Source of the DNA: an uncultured Oscillospiraceae bacterium
GTDB taxonomy: Bacteria; Bacillota; Clostridia; Oscillospirales; Oscillospiraceae
Reading direction: 5' to 3'
Assembly (NCBI GenBank): GCA_910588635.1
Contig: CAJUPW010000034.1
Coordinates: 1-28,083 of the forward strand
DNA: 28,083 nt
Shown: piece by piece, positions 20,785 through 27,568 of the stretch
Position numbering within the stretch: position 1 is the stretch's first letter
How the letters are laid out: every line of letters begins with the position of its first letter
Notes under the pieces: generated by a model
What the model saw: only the letters and a program-made list of their open reading frames with translations
What the model was told of the DNA's origin: nothing
Database searches by the model: none
Made by a program: the position numbers and the translations under genes

Positions 20785-22540
20785 AATGCGAAACGGCAAA
20801 ACCATCTTCGACCTACCCTTGCGGGTAACCTTTTACGCCAGAGTTTCCACTGAAAAAGACGAGCAGATCAATAGTCTGGAAAACCAAATTCAATATTATA
20901 CCGAGTTGATTCAGTCGAAACCCAATTGGATCTACATAGAAGGGTACATCGACGAGGGCATCAGCGGGACAAGTACAAAAAAGCGGGATAGCTTCTTGCG
21001 GATGATAAAGGACGCCAAAGCAGGGCGGTTTGACTTCATCATTACGAAGGAGATATCCCGCTTTTCCCGTTCTACACTGGACAGCATCAAGTACACCCAG
21101 GAGCTGCTGGAGCACGACGTTGGAGTGCTGTTCCAGAACGACAACATCAACACATTAGACAGCGACAGCGAGTTCCGGCTGGTGGTCATGGCCGGAGTGG
21201 CCCAGGATGAGGTACGTAAGCTGTCCGAGCGGCTGAAATTCGGCTTCCGGCAGGCGATTAAAAACGGCCATGTGCTGGGCAATGATAAGCTGTGGGGCTA
21301 TGACAAAAAGGACTGCATCCTTACCATCAACGAGGGGGAGGCCCAGGTGGTGCGGCGGATTTTCGACCTCTACGCCAACCAGCAGATGGGCATCCGGCGC
21401 ATCTCCCAAAAACTGCTGGACGAGGGCTTTACCAGCCGGAAGGGCAACGCCTTCAATGTGCTGACCATCCGGCACATACTCTGCAACCCCAAGTACAAGG
21501 GGTGGTACTGCGCCAACAAATCTCAGACGGTGGACTACCGCAGCAAGCGGAAGATTTTCCTGGACGAGAGCGAGTGGGTGATGTACCCGGACCCATCTGT
21601 TCCGGCCATCGTCTCCGAGGAGCTGTGGGACCGGGCCAACGCTCTGTATAAGCGGCGCAGCCAACAGATGATGTCCCACCAGAGCGGGGCGGAGTTCCAC
21701 AACCGCTATCCCTACAGCGGGAAGATCATCTGTGAGCAGCACGGCACCAGCTTCCACCGGCAGGTGCTGAAAAGCGCCAAGGGCGAAAAAGAGGTCTGGC
21801 AGTGCCGGGTATACCGAAACCGGGGCCGGGCGGCCTGCTCCGCTCCACAGCTACGAACATCAGAGTTAGATCAGATCATGGCCCAAATTTTTGATCAGCT
21901 GGCTCAGAACAAACAGGTTATCATCGACGCTGTGGTGACCGTCCTCCAGTCCGTCCCTGACGAACATGACTACACCCAGGAAATTCGACACATTGAGGAA
22001 GACTTGTCCGCCATCCATGCCAAAAAAGATCGCCTGCTGGAGATGAGCATCGAGGGTGTCATCTCCACGACGGAATTTAAGCAGCGCAACGACGGGTTTA
22101 ATGAGCAAATCAAGACACTGGAGGAAAAGCTGGCGGTAATTCAGCTGGAATCAGAAAAAGGCAAACAGACCACAGCACAGTTAGGGGAAATCCGTGCCAC
22201 GCTGGAACAGGAGCTGACCTTTCAAAACGGCGTCAATTCCGCTCTGGTCACCACCATTTTAGACAAGATCGTAGTCAAAAAAGGCAGTACAAAAGAGGAA
22301 CTTCACCTGGATATTCACCTAAAATTCGGCGGCCCCTATGGGGCCGTTTTTGACCGGGAAAAATCTTCCGTTTGCTTCACCCCTTCTTTACAATGTGCGC
22401 CACCAGACGCAGATTATGTTCCACCAGGATATTTCTGGCCTCCAGGTCTCCCTGGGCGCACCGCTCCAGATACTCCTTCTCCTCCGCGGCTTTCAGCGGC
22501 CGGGGGAACGCTCCCCCTCCTCCGGACAGGCGCAGGGTAA
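20759..22540 (+). CDS. Large serine recombinase (SpoIVCA-like integrase) at the sigK junction
   Basis: 593 aa. The resolvase domain spans ~20-165 with the catalytic Ser30 in FYARVSTEKDEQ and the helix KEISRFSRSTLDSI. The recombinase domain (~185-290) contains GYDKKDCILTINEGEAQVVRRIF and LDEGFTSRKGNAFN. A zinc ribbon follows (~320-365; YSGKIICEQHG, CRVYRNRGRAAC), then a coiled coil (~405-470) and a C-terminal part ending near HLDIHLKFGG (~525). The start is ATG 20759 behind GGAGGTGAG. From residue ~540 onward the frame is simply the antisense of sigK, so the last ~54 residues are encoded by host target DNA. It is tail-to-tail with the sigK fragment and very probably catalyses integration and excision at this site. 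Confidence 0.93.
   Translation: MNVLRIRNEMRNGKTIFDLPLRVTFYARVSTEKDEQINSLENQIQYYTELIQSKPNWIYIEGYIDEGISGTSTKKRDSFLRMIKDAKAGRFDFIITKEISRFSRSTLDSIKYTQELLEHDVGVLFQNDNINTLDSDSEFRLVVMAGVAQDEVRKLSERLKFGFRQAIKNGHVLGNDKLWGYDKKDCILTINEGEAQVVRRIFDLYANQQMGIRRISQKLLDEGFTSRKGNAFNVLTIRHILCNPKYKGWYCANKSQTVDYRSKRKIFLDESEWVMYPDPSVPAIVSEELWDRANALYKRRSQQMMSHQSGAEFHNRYPYSGKIICEQHGTSFHRQVLKSAKGEKEVWQCRVYRNRGRAACSAPQLRTSELDQIMAQIFDQLAQNKQVIIDAVVTVLQSVPDEHDYTQEIRHIEEDLSAIHAKKDRLLEMSIEGVISTTEFKQRNDGFNEQIKTLEEKLAVIQLESEKGKQTTAQLGEIRATLEQELTFQNGVNSALVTTILDKIVVKKGSTKEELHLDIHLKFGGPYGAVFDREKSSVCFTPSLQCAPPDADYVPPGYFWPPGLPGRTAPDTPSPPRLSAAGGTLPLLRTGAG
22330..22351 (+). terminator. Terminator-like hairpin inside the 3' end of the recombinase frame
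   Basis: CGGCCCC-TAT-GGGGCCG followed by GTTTTT. It lies ~30 bases before the sigK junction and within the open reading frame, so a transcript ending here would lack a stop codon. Confidence 0.5.
22372..22392. other. Attachment-site junction between element and sigK
   Basis: On the minus strand sigK codes normally up to AHIVKK (AAG AAG, ending at base 22383). The next bases, GGG TGA, give a Gly and a stop where an intact SigK continues with an aromatic residue. The crossover is therefore within a few bases of 22383. The exact core cannot be defined because the other junction is outside the window. Confidence 0.6.
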
Positions 22541-22583
22541 AGAACAGTCCGTTCATCATCAGATAGATTACAGGCGACAGCAT
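22377..22583 (-). CDS. sigK: N-terminal part of split RNA polymerase sigma-K
   Basis: 68 aa. A hydrophobic pro-sequence (PVIYLMMNGLFFTLRLSGG) is followed by FPRPLKAAEEKEYLERCAQGDLEARNILVEHNLRLVAHIVKK, the canonical start of SigK and the beginning of sigma region 2. It then ends abruptly with Gly-stop. SigK directs late mother-cell transcription during sporulation; the membrane-bound pro-form is cleaved by SpoIVFB. The start ATG 22583 lies behind GGAGGTG. Regions 2.2 to 4 are missing, displaced by the element, so the gene can work only after excision rejoins it with the C-terminal part outside the window. It lies 90 bases downstream of rlmD on the same strand. Confidence 0.88.
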   Translation of the reverse strand: MLSPVIYLMMNGLFFTLRLSGGGGAFPRPLKAAEEKEYLERCAQGDLEARNILVEHNLRLVAHIVKKG

Positions 22584-22673
22584 TTATAACACCTCCGCCC
22601 TAACCCTATTCACGCCCGGCACGTCCCTATGCCCAGCCGCCCGCCTCAAAAATCCGGATACTCCTCTTTTCCA

Positions 22674-24032
22674 TCACTTTTCCCGAACCAAAAGGCAAGC
22701 TGTCTCCACATGGGCCGTTCTGGGGAACAGGTCTACTCCCTGGGCCTTCACCGCTCGATAGCCTATCTGGGCGAAACGGTCCACGTCCCGAGCCAGCGTG
22801 GCCGGGTCACAGGAGACGTATACAATCCGCTTCGGGGCCATGCCGGCCAGTATGGCGGGCACCTCGGGGCCAAGCCCCCTTCGGGGCGGGTCCACGCAGA
22901 TCACCTGGGGCCGGATGCCCTCCGCCCCCAGCTTCTGAGCCACCGCGCCGGCGTCGCCGCAGAAAAACTCCACATTCCTTATACCGTTGCGGCGGGCGTT
23001 TTCTTTGGCGTCCCCAATTGCCTGAGGGACAATCTCCGCCCCGATGACCTGCCCGGCCCGCCGGGCCAGGGCCAGAGAAATGGTGCCAATGCCGCAGTAC
23101 AGGTCCAGCACGGTCTCCGTCCCGGTCAGTCCGGCCAGGTCCAGTGCAACGCCGTACAGCGCTTCCGTCTGCGCCCGATTGATTTGGAAGAAGGAGGGTA
23201 CGGACAGGCGGAAGGAAAGTTGACATAACTCCTCCTCCAACCAATCCCGGCCCCAGAGGGCGGCGTATTTGTCTCCCAAAACTACATTGGTGTCCCGGGT
23301 ATTGACGCTGAGCACCAGCCCGGCCAGCCCGGGCTCCGCACGGCGCAGGGCCTCCGCCAGCTCATCGCCGTAGGGGAGCTTGTCCCCGTTGGCTACCACG
23401 CACACCAGGCTCTCCCCCCGGCTGCTGGTGCGGACGTAAAGGTGGCGGATCAGCCCCTTGCCCGTCCCCTCGTCGTAGGCTGGGATGTTGTACGCCTCCA
23501 TCCAGTCCTTGAAAGCTGCCCGCAGCCGGGTAACCGCCTCGGGCTGCAGGGGGCAGTCCGGGGCGTCCAGAACGTCGTGGCTCCTGCCCCGGTAGTAGCC
23601 CACCGATAGCCCCTTCTTCCCCTGGGCCACTGGAAATTGTACCTTGTTCCGGTAGCGGATAGGGTCCTCCGCCCCCAGGACAGGGGGCAGGTCCAGGGTG
23701 GTGTGGCCCACCCGCTCCAGGGCGTCGGAGATGCGCCGGCCCTTGGCCCGCACCTCCTCCCCGTAGGTCATGTGGCGGAATTGACAGCCGCCGCACCTTC
23801 CAAAGAGGGGGCAGTCGGGCTCCACCCGCTCCGAGGAGGCGAGGAGCAGCTCCACTCCCCTGCCCCAGGCCACGTTCTTGTTCACCTTCTCCAGGCGGAC
23901 CTTCCAGCGCTCCCCCCGGATGGTGTAGGGCACAAAGACTACCCGCCCCTCCAGCCGGGCCACCCCCATTCCCTCAGCGGTGTAGCCGGAAATTTCCATG
24001 GTGTGGACGGTGTTCTTTCTGATGTCAGCCAC
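22674..24032 (-). CDS. rlmD: 23S rRNA (uracil-C5)-methyltransferase RlmD/TrmA family
   Basis: 452 aa. An N-terminal TRAM RNA-binding domain (~5-60) is followed by the iron-sulfur cysteines CPLFGRCGGC (C74, C80, C83) plus a fourth in APDCPL near 160, a central RNA-binding region, and a C-terminal Rossmann methyltransferase. The SAM loop is VLDLYCGIGTISLALA, ICVDPPRRGLG is motif IV, and YVSCDPATLARD holds the catalytic Cys that attacks uracil C6. The family methylates U1939 or U747 of 23S rRNA; which one cannot be told. The start is GTG 24032 behind AAAGGAGGCG, with its own promoter at 24061-24089. It is chromosomal and unrelated to the element. Confidence 0.92.
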   Translation of the reverse strand: MADIRKNTVHTMEISGYTAEGMGVARLEGRVVFVPYTIRGERWKVRLEKVNKNVAWGRGVELLLASSERVEPDCPLFGRCGGCQFRHMTYGEEVRAKGRRISDALERVGHTTLDLPPVLGAEDPIRYRNKVQFPVAQGKKGLSVGYYRGRSHDVLDAPDCPLQPEAVTRLRAAFKDWMEAYNIPAYDEGTGKGLIRHLYVRTSSRGESLVCVVANGDKLPYGDELAEALRRAEPGLAGLVLSVNTRDTNVVLGDKYAALWGRDWLEEELCQLSFRLSVPSFFQINRAQTEALYGVALDLAGLTGTETVLDLYCGIGTISLALARRAGQVIGAEIVPQAIGDAKENARRNGIRNVEFFCGDAGAVAQKLGAEGIRPQVICVDPPRRGLGPEVPAILAGMAPKRIVYVSCDPATLARDVDRFAQIGYRAVKAQGVDLFPRTAHVETACLLVREK

Positions 24033-24060
24033 GGGAAACGCCTCCTTTTCAAGTCAGGTA

Positions 24061-24089
24061 ATCATACCATATTTTATAAATGAGGTAAA
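24061..24089 (-). promoter_or_regulatory. rlmD promoter
   Basis: On the minus strand, TTTACC (24084-24089), a 17-bp spacer and TATGAT (24061-24066), about 30 nt before the start codon. Confidence 0.7.
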
Positions 24090-24098
24090 GACAAAGAA

Positions 24099-24120
24099 TG
24101 GCCGCCCTTACGGACGGCCA
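24099..24120 (-). terminator. Terminator after the AGCS operon
   Basis: TGGCCG / CGGCCA outer arms with further inner GC pairs and a short loop. On the minus strand it is followed by TTCTTTGTCTTT. It lies 17 bases past the symporter stop codon. Confidence 0.7.
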
Positions 24121-24136
24121 CTTGGGACTGTACAGG

Positions 24137-25537
24137 TCACTTCTTCCCCGCCATGTGGGTGGAGGAGACCACCATGCCGGTGAGGGCGAAGAGGGCCAGG
24201 GCGTTGGGGATGACCATCAGGTTGTTGAACATGTCGGTCAGCTCCCACACCAGATCGTTGGACATCAGGGTGCCCAGGAAGATGAACACCAGCCCCAGAA
24301 CGGCGTAAATCTTGGCGGACTTTTTGCCGAAGAGATATATTACGTTGATTTTGCCGAACAGGTTCCAGCTCAAAATGGTGGAGAAGGCGAAGAAGAACAG
24401 GCAAATTGCCACGAACATGGCGCCGGCGGTCTCGCCGAATACCACACCGAAGGCGGTCTGCGCCAGATTTGCCTTGCCCAAAGTGGTGCTGGCCGCGGCG
24501 GCTCCGCACTCAGCCAGAGGGCCGCCTGCGGTATACAGGGTGGAGATGACCACCAGCGCGTTGAGGGTGAGCACCACAAAGGTATCCATAAACACGCCGA
24601 TCATGGCCACCACGCCCTGGTCGTGGGGGTTGGTCACATTGGCCTGGGCGTGGGCGTGGGGGGTGGAGCCCATGCCGGCCTCGTTGGAGAACAGACCGCG
24701 CTTGGCCCCCTGGCTGATGGCGGTCTTGATGGCGTAACCGAAGCCGCCGCCGATGATGGCCTGGGGCTGGAAAGCATACTTAAAAATCATACCAAAGGTG
24801 GCGGGGATGTACTGGGCCCGGGCGATGAGGACCACCAGGCCGCCCAGCAGGAAGATGGCCGCCATGATGGGGACCACTTTCTCGGTGACGGAGGCCAAAC
24901 GCTGCACGCCGCCCAGGAAGATGACGCCGCAGATGAGCACCAGGACCACGCCCACAATCCAGTTGGGGACACCGAAGGCGGTATTGAAGGTGGAGCCGAT
25001 GGAGTTGGACTGGACCATGCAGCCCATAAAGCCCAGGGCCAGGATGATGGCCACGGCGAAGAAGCCGGCCAGGAACTTGCCGAAGCCGCCCTTGAAGGCG
25101 GTGGTGATGTAATAGACGGGGCCGCCGTGGTAGGAGCCGTCTTCGTCCGCCCGGCGGGTCTTGATGGCCAGAGTGGCCTCGGCGTAGATGGTAGCCATGC
25201 CGAAGAAGGCGATAATCCACATCCAGAAAATGGCGCCGGGTCCACCGGTGAGGATGGCGCCTGAGGCGCCCACGATGTTGCCAGTGCCCACCTGGGCGGC
25301 GATGGCGGTGGCCAGGGCCTGGAAGGAGCTCATGCCCTGCTCCTGCCGCCCGCCCCGGAGGGACAGGTTGCCGAAGGTCTTTTTCATACCCTCGCCGAAG
25401 CAGCGGACCTGGACGAACCGGGTGCGGATGGAGTACCACAGGCCCACGCCGATCAGGAGAAAGACCAGGATGTAGTTGGACAAATAGGTGTTGATTTTTG
25501 ACACGATGGGAAACAGGGTCGCTTCAAGCTCAGCCAT
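24137..25537 (-). CDS. AGCS-family Na+/alanine (glycine) symporter, second gene
   Basis: 466 aa with about 11 membrane helices. AGCS signatures are GMSSFQALATAIAAQVGTGNIVG near 70-90, the conserved GGPGAIFWMWIIAFFGMATIYAEA, GLFSNEAGMGSTPHAHA near 285-300, and AFSTILSWNLFG near 390. It imports alanine or glycine with sodium. The start ATG 25537 lies behind AAAGGAAC, only 16 bases after the upstream symporter, so both share the riboswitch-controlled transcript. The two paralogues are clearly diverged, for example HAHAQANVTNPHD here against IAHAASSADEPAA, which suggests different substrate preference rather than recent duplication. Confidence 0.93.
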   Translation of the reverse strand: MAELEATLFPIVSKINTYLSNYILVFLLIGVGLWYSIRTRFVQVRCFGEGMKKTFGNLSLRGGRQEQGMSSFQALATAIAAQVGTGNIVGASGAILTGGPGAIFWMWIIAFFGMATIYAEATLAIKTRRADEDGSYHGGPVYYITTAFKGGFGKFLAGFFAVAIILALGFMGCMVQSNSIGSTFNTAFGVPNWIVGVVLVLICGVIFLGGVQRLASVTEKVVPIMAAIFLLGGLVVLIARAQYIPATFGMIFKYAFQPQAIIGGGFGYAIKTAISQGAKRGLFSNEAGMGSTPHAHAQANVTNPHDQGVVAMIGVFMDTFVVLTLNALVVISTLYTAGGPLAECGAAAASTTLGKANLAQTAFGVVFGETAGAMFVAICLFFFAFSTILSWNLFGKINVIYLFGKKSAKIYAVLGLVFIFLGTLMSNDLVWELTDMFNNLMVIPNALALFALTGMVVSSTHMAGKK

Positions 25538-25553
25538 GATTCAAAGTTCCTTT

Positions 25554-26948
25554 CTATTTTTTATCCTTAAAATATTCCTTGGTGATGGACGCCACCGCGC
25601 TGGAGAGCAGCAGCAAGGCGATCAGGTTGGGGATGGCCATGGCGCCGTTGAGGGTGTCGGAGACATCCCACATGAGCTGGCCTGAGCCGGTGGCGCCCAC
25701 GACGCAGAAGAGGACAAAAATGATCTTGTAAATGGAGGTCACGATCTTATTATCCCCGGAGAGATAGCCCCAGCACCGCTCGCCGTAGTAGCTCCAGCTC
25801 AGAATGGTGGACAGGGCGAAGAAGACCAGGCTGGCCTGGATGATGGCGCCGCCCAGAGTACCGGGGAGGATAGCGTTGAAGGCGGCCACGGCGGCGGACC
25901 CCTTAGTTCCAAACGCCTCCAAGGAGGCCTCGCCCAGCTCGAAGCCGGACAGCAGCACGGCGAAAGCGGTAATGGAACAGATGACAATGGTGTCAAAGAA
26001 CACCTCGAACACGCCCCAGATGGCCTGGGCGGCGGGCTCGTCGGCAGAGGAGGCCGCGTGGGCGATGGGAGCGGAGCCCAGACCGGCCTCGTTGGAGAAC
26101 ACACCCCGGGCAAAGCCGTTCTTCATGGCCGCCATGATGGCGTAGCCCCCCACGCCCCCCGCGAAGGGCCGGACTCCAAAGGCGCTGGAAAAGATGTGGG
26201 CAAAGACGGCTGGAATATCCGTAATCCGCATCAGAATGACCACAATGCCGGCCGCCACATAGAACACCGACATGAAGGGAACCAGCAGAGAGGTCACCTG
26301 CCCGATGCGCTTCACCCCGCCGATGACCACGATGCCCACCAGAATGGTGAGGGCGATGCCGGTGACCAGGGGATCCAGGCCGAACAGGCCGGTCATGGCC
26401 CCGGCGATCTCGCTGGACTGGGCGATGTTGCCGATCCCGAAGGAGGCCACGCCCCCCAGAACGGCGAAGAGGACGGCCAGCCATTTCCAGCCCTTGCCCA
26501 GGCCCTTTTCAATGTAGTACATGGGCCCGCCCTTGTGGACGCCGTTGGCGTCGGTGTCGCGGAACTTCAGGGCCAGGGCGATTTCGGCGTACTTGGTGCA
26601 CATGCCGAAGAAAGCGGACACCCACATCCAGAACACGGCCCCCGGCCCGCCGATGAAGATGGCTCCGGTAACACCGGCGATGTTGCCGGTGCCCACGGTG
26701 CCCGCCAGGGCGGTGGTCACCGCCTGGAAGGGGGACAGGTTGCTGCCGTGGTCCTGAGCATCCTTCTTGCGGAACAGGGAACCCACCGTGTTTTTCATAA
26801 TGTAGCCGAACCGGCGCACCTGGACCCAGCCGGTGCGGAAGGTGAGGAACACGCCGGTGCCCACCAGAAGCGCCAGCATGACGGGACCCCAGACAAAGCC
26901 GTTGACGGCTCTCTCAGCCTTTGTAAAAAGCTCCAGAAAACCTTCCAT
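25554..26948 (-). CDS. AGCS-family Na+/alanine (glycine) symporter, first gene
   Basis: 464 aa with about 11 membrane helices. Signatures include LSPFQAVTTALAGTVGTGNIAG, GGPGAVFWMWVSAFFGMCTKYAEIALA, KGGPMYYIEKGLGKGWKW, and GVFSNEAGLGSAPIAHAA. ATG 26948 follows AAAGGAGAG; the frame back to 27026 runs into the terminator hairpin of the leader and is rejected. The tandem glycine aptamers upstream make glycine the likely effector and probably a substrate. It is the first gene of the two-gene operon. Confidence 0.93.
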   Translation of the reverse strand: MEGFLELFTKAERAVNGFVWGPVMLALLVGTGVFLTFRTGWVQVRRFGYIMKNTVGSLFRKKDAQDHGSNLSPFQAVTTALAGTVGTGNIAGVTGAIFIGGPGAVFWMWVSAFFGMCTKYAEIALALKFRDTDANGVHKGGPMYYIEKGLGKGWKWLAVLFAVLGGVASFGIGNIAQSSEIAGAMTGLFGLDPLVTGIALTILVGIVVIGGVKRIGQVTSLLVPFMSVFYVAAGIVVILMRITDIPAVFAHIFSSAFGVRPFAGGVGGYAIMAAMKNGFARGVFSNEAGLGSAPIAHAASSADEPAAQAIWGVFEVFFDTIVICSITAFAVLLSGFELGEASLEAFGTKGSAAVAAFNAILPGTLGGAIIQASLVFFALSTILSWSYYGERCWGYLSGDNKIVTSIYKIIFVLFCVVGATGSGQLMWDVSDTLNGAMAIPNLIALLLLSSAVASITKEYFKDKK

Positions 26949-26983
26949 AAAACGATCTCTCCTTTGCTCTCTGGGAACAGACG

Positions 26984-27013
26984 AAAAACGGGCCGCGGAT
27001 ATGCCCGCGGCCC
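26984..27013 (-). terminator. Riboswitch expression-platform terminator
   Basis: On the minus strand GGGCCGCGG / CCGCGGCCC with a 6-nt loop, then GTTTTTC. It lies between the glycine aptamers and the symporter ribosome-binding site. A second GGGGCCGCG copy upstream (complement of 27039-27047) could pair with the 3' arm instead and act as an antiterminator. Confidence 0.8.
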
Positions 27014-27060
27014 AAAGGAAACGCACAGCCCGGCGGAGCGCGGCCCCGCCGTTTCAGCTT

Positions 27061-27245
27061 CCCCTCTGTCCTTTTGCCTGAGAGATTGGCGGATTTCTCC
27101 GCGTTGCCCCTTCGGCACCCGGTAAACGAGCTTCTCCAGAGTCACATCCACCCGCAGTCCTCATTCCAAGCCGGAACGCCTGAGAGTGTTACTCCTTCGG
27201 CAGGCCGTAAGGCCGTTTTCCTGCGGGCTTCGTCTGTCCTGATTC
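27061..27245 (-). promoter_or_regulatory. Tandem glycine riboswitch
   Basis: The minus strand carries two glycine aptamers. The first runs from GGACAGACGAAGCCCGC through GCCGAAGGAGTAACACTCTCAGGC. The second has GACTCTGGAGAAGC, GTGCCGAAGGGGCAACGC, and TCTCTCAGGCAAAAGGACAG. The paired CCGAAGG and CTCTCAGGC motifs in each are diagnostic. It controls the two AGCS symporter genes. Glycine riboswitches upstream of such transporters are known to switch expression off when glycine is plentiful; the direction here is not proven. Confidence 0.92.
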
Positions 27246-27257
27246 AATTACTTTGCT

Positions 27258-27287
27258 ACCATACCACAAAGCAGGCTCCTTTGTCAA
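27258..27287 (-). promoter_or_regulatory. Promoter of the riboswitch-AGCS operon
   Basis: On the minus strand, a perfect TTGACA (27282-27287), an 18-bp spacer and TATGGT (27258-27263), just upstream of the first aptamer. Confidence 0.75.
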
Positions 27288-27400
27288 CGTCCGGCGGACA
27301 ACAATGCGCCCAACACGGAATTTTCAGCTAATTAAACGAAGGAAGCAGATTTTTTATCTGAGAAAGTTTACAATTTGCTCTTTTTTTGCGGAGACGGGTG

Positions 27401-27409
27401 TGGTATACT
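27401..27409 (+). promoter_or_regulatory. Probable secA promoter, extended -10
   Basis: TGG followed by TATACT forms an extended -10 element. No good -35 is seen 17 bp upstream, where there is a T-run. It would leave a leader of ~150 nt that contains the palindromic repeat at 27449. Confidence 0.5.
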
Positions 27410-27448
27410 GACTTAGATTATGGTTATGGTGCCTTATTGCACGCAGAG

Positions 27449-27520
27449 CGGGCCGCCGAAGGCGGCGGCCCCTACGTTCTGTAATTCTGTGTGTAGGGGC
27501 CGCCCCCCCTGGGCGGCCCG
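27449..27520. repeat. GC-rich palindromic intergenic repeat
   Basis: Two ~28-bp arms (27449-27476 and 27493-27520) are inverted copies. The outer CGGGCCGCC and inner GCGGCCCCTAC match exactly, with a variable middle. The arms can also fold on themselves (GGCCGCC-GAA-GGCGGC). GTAGGGGC-type repeats of this kind recall dispersed intergenic repeats of Oscillospiraceae genomes. It lies in the putative leader of secA and could affect RNA stability or readthrough. Confidence 0.75.
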
Positions 27521-27568
27521 TTTCCGAGGTGTGGACCGCAAAAATACAACCGAGAGGTGTTTTACGCA

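Larger units (their letters stand above)
1..22383. mobile_element. Right-hand part of a sigK-intervening (skin-like) composite element
   Basis: The stretch left of the sigK break is accessory DNA: conjugative-element genes, recombinase fragments, a toxin-antitoxin-like pair and a redox operon. It ends on the right with a small companion ORF and a large serine recombinase that abuts sigK codon ~67. In B. subtilis and C. difficile, elements at sigK are excised by their own serine recombinase in the mother cell. The left end and the C-terminal part of sigK are not in the window, so the real length is unknown but exceeds 22 kb. Several scars inside show it grew by successive insertions. That the whole span is a single excisable unit is inference. 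Confidence 0.6.

Noticed and set aside
22372..22589. Two plus-strand ORFs over the sigK fragment
   Set aside because: Antisense of a clear SigK N-terminus with its own GGAGGTG site.
24098..25264. 388-aa plus-strand ORF over the AGCS gene
   Set aside because: His/Gly/Asp-rich translation typical of a GC-rich shadow frame; the opposite strand carries a complete symporter with all family motifs.
26058..27125. 355-aa plus-strand ORF
   Set aside because: Antisense of the first AGCS symporter and the riboswitch leader; low-complexity composition and no recognisable motif.
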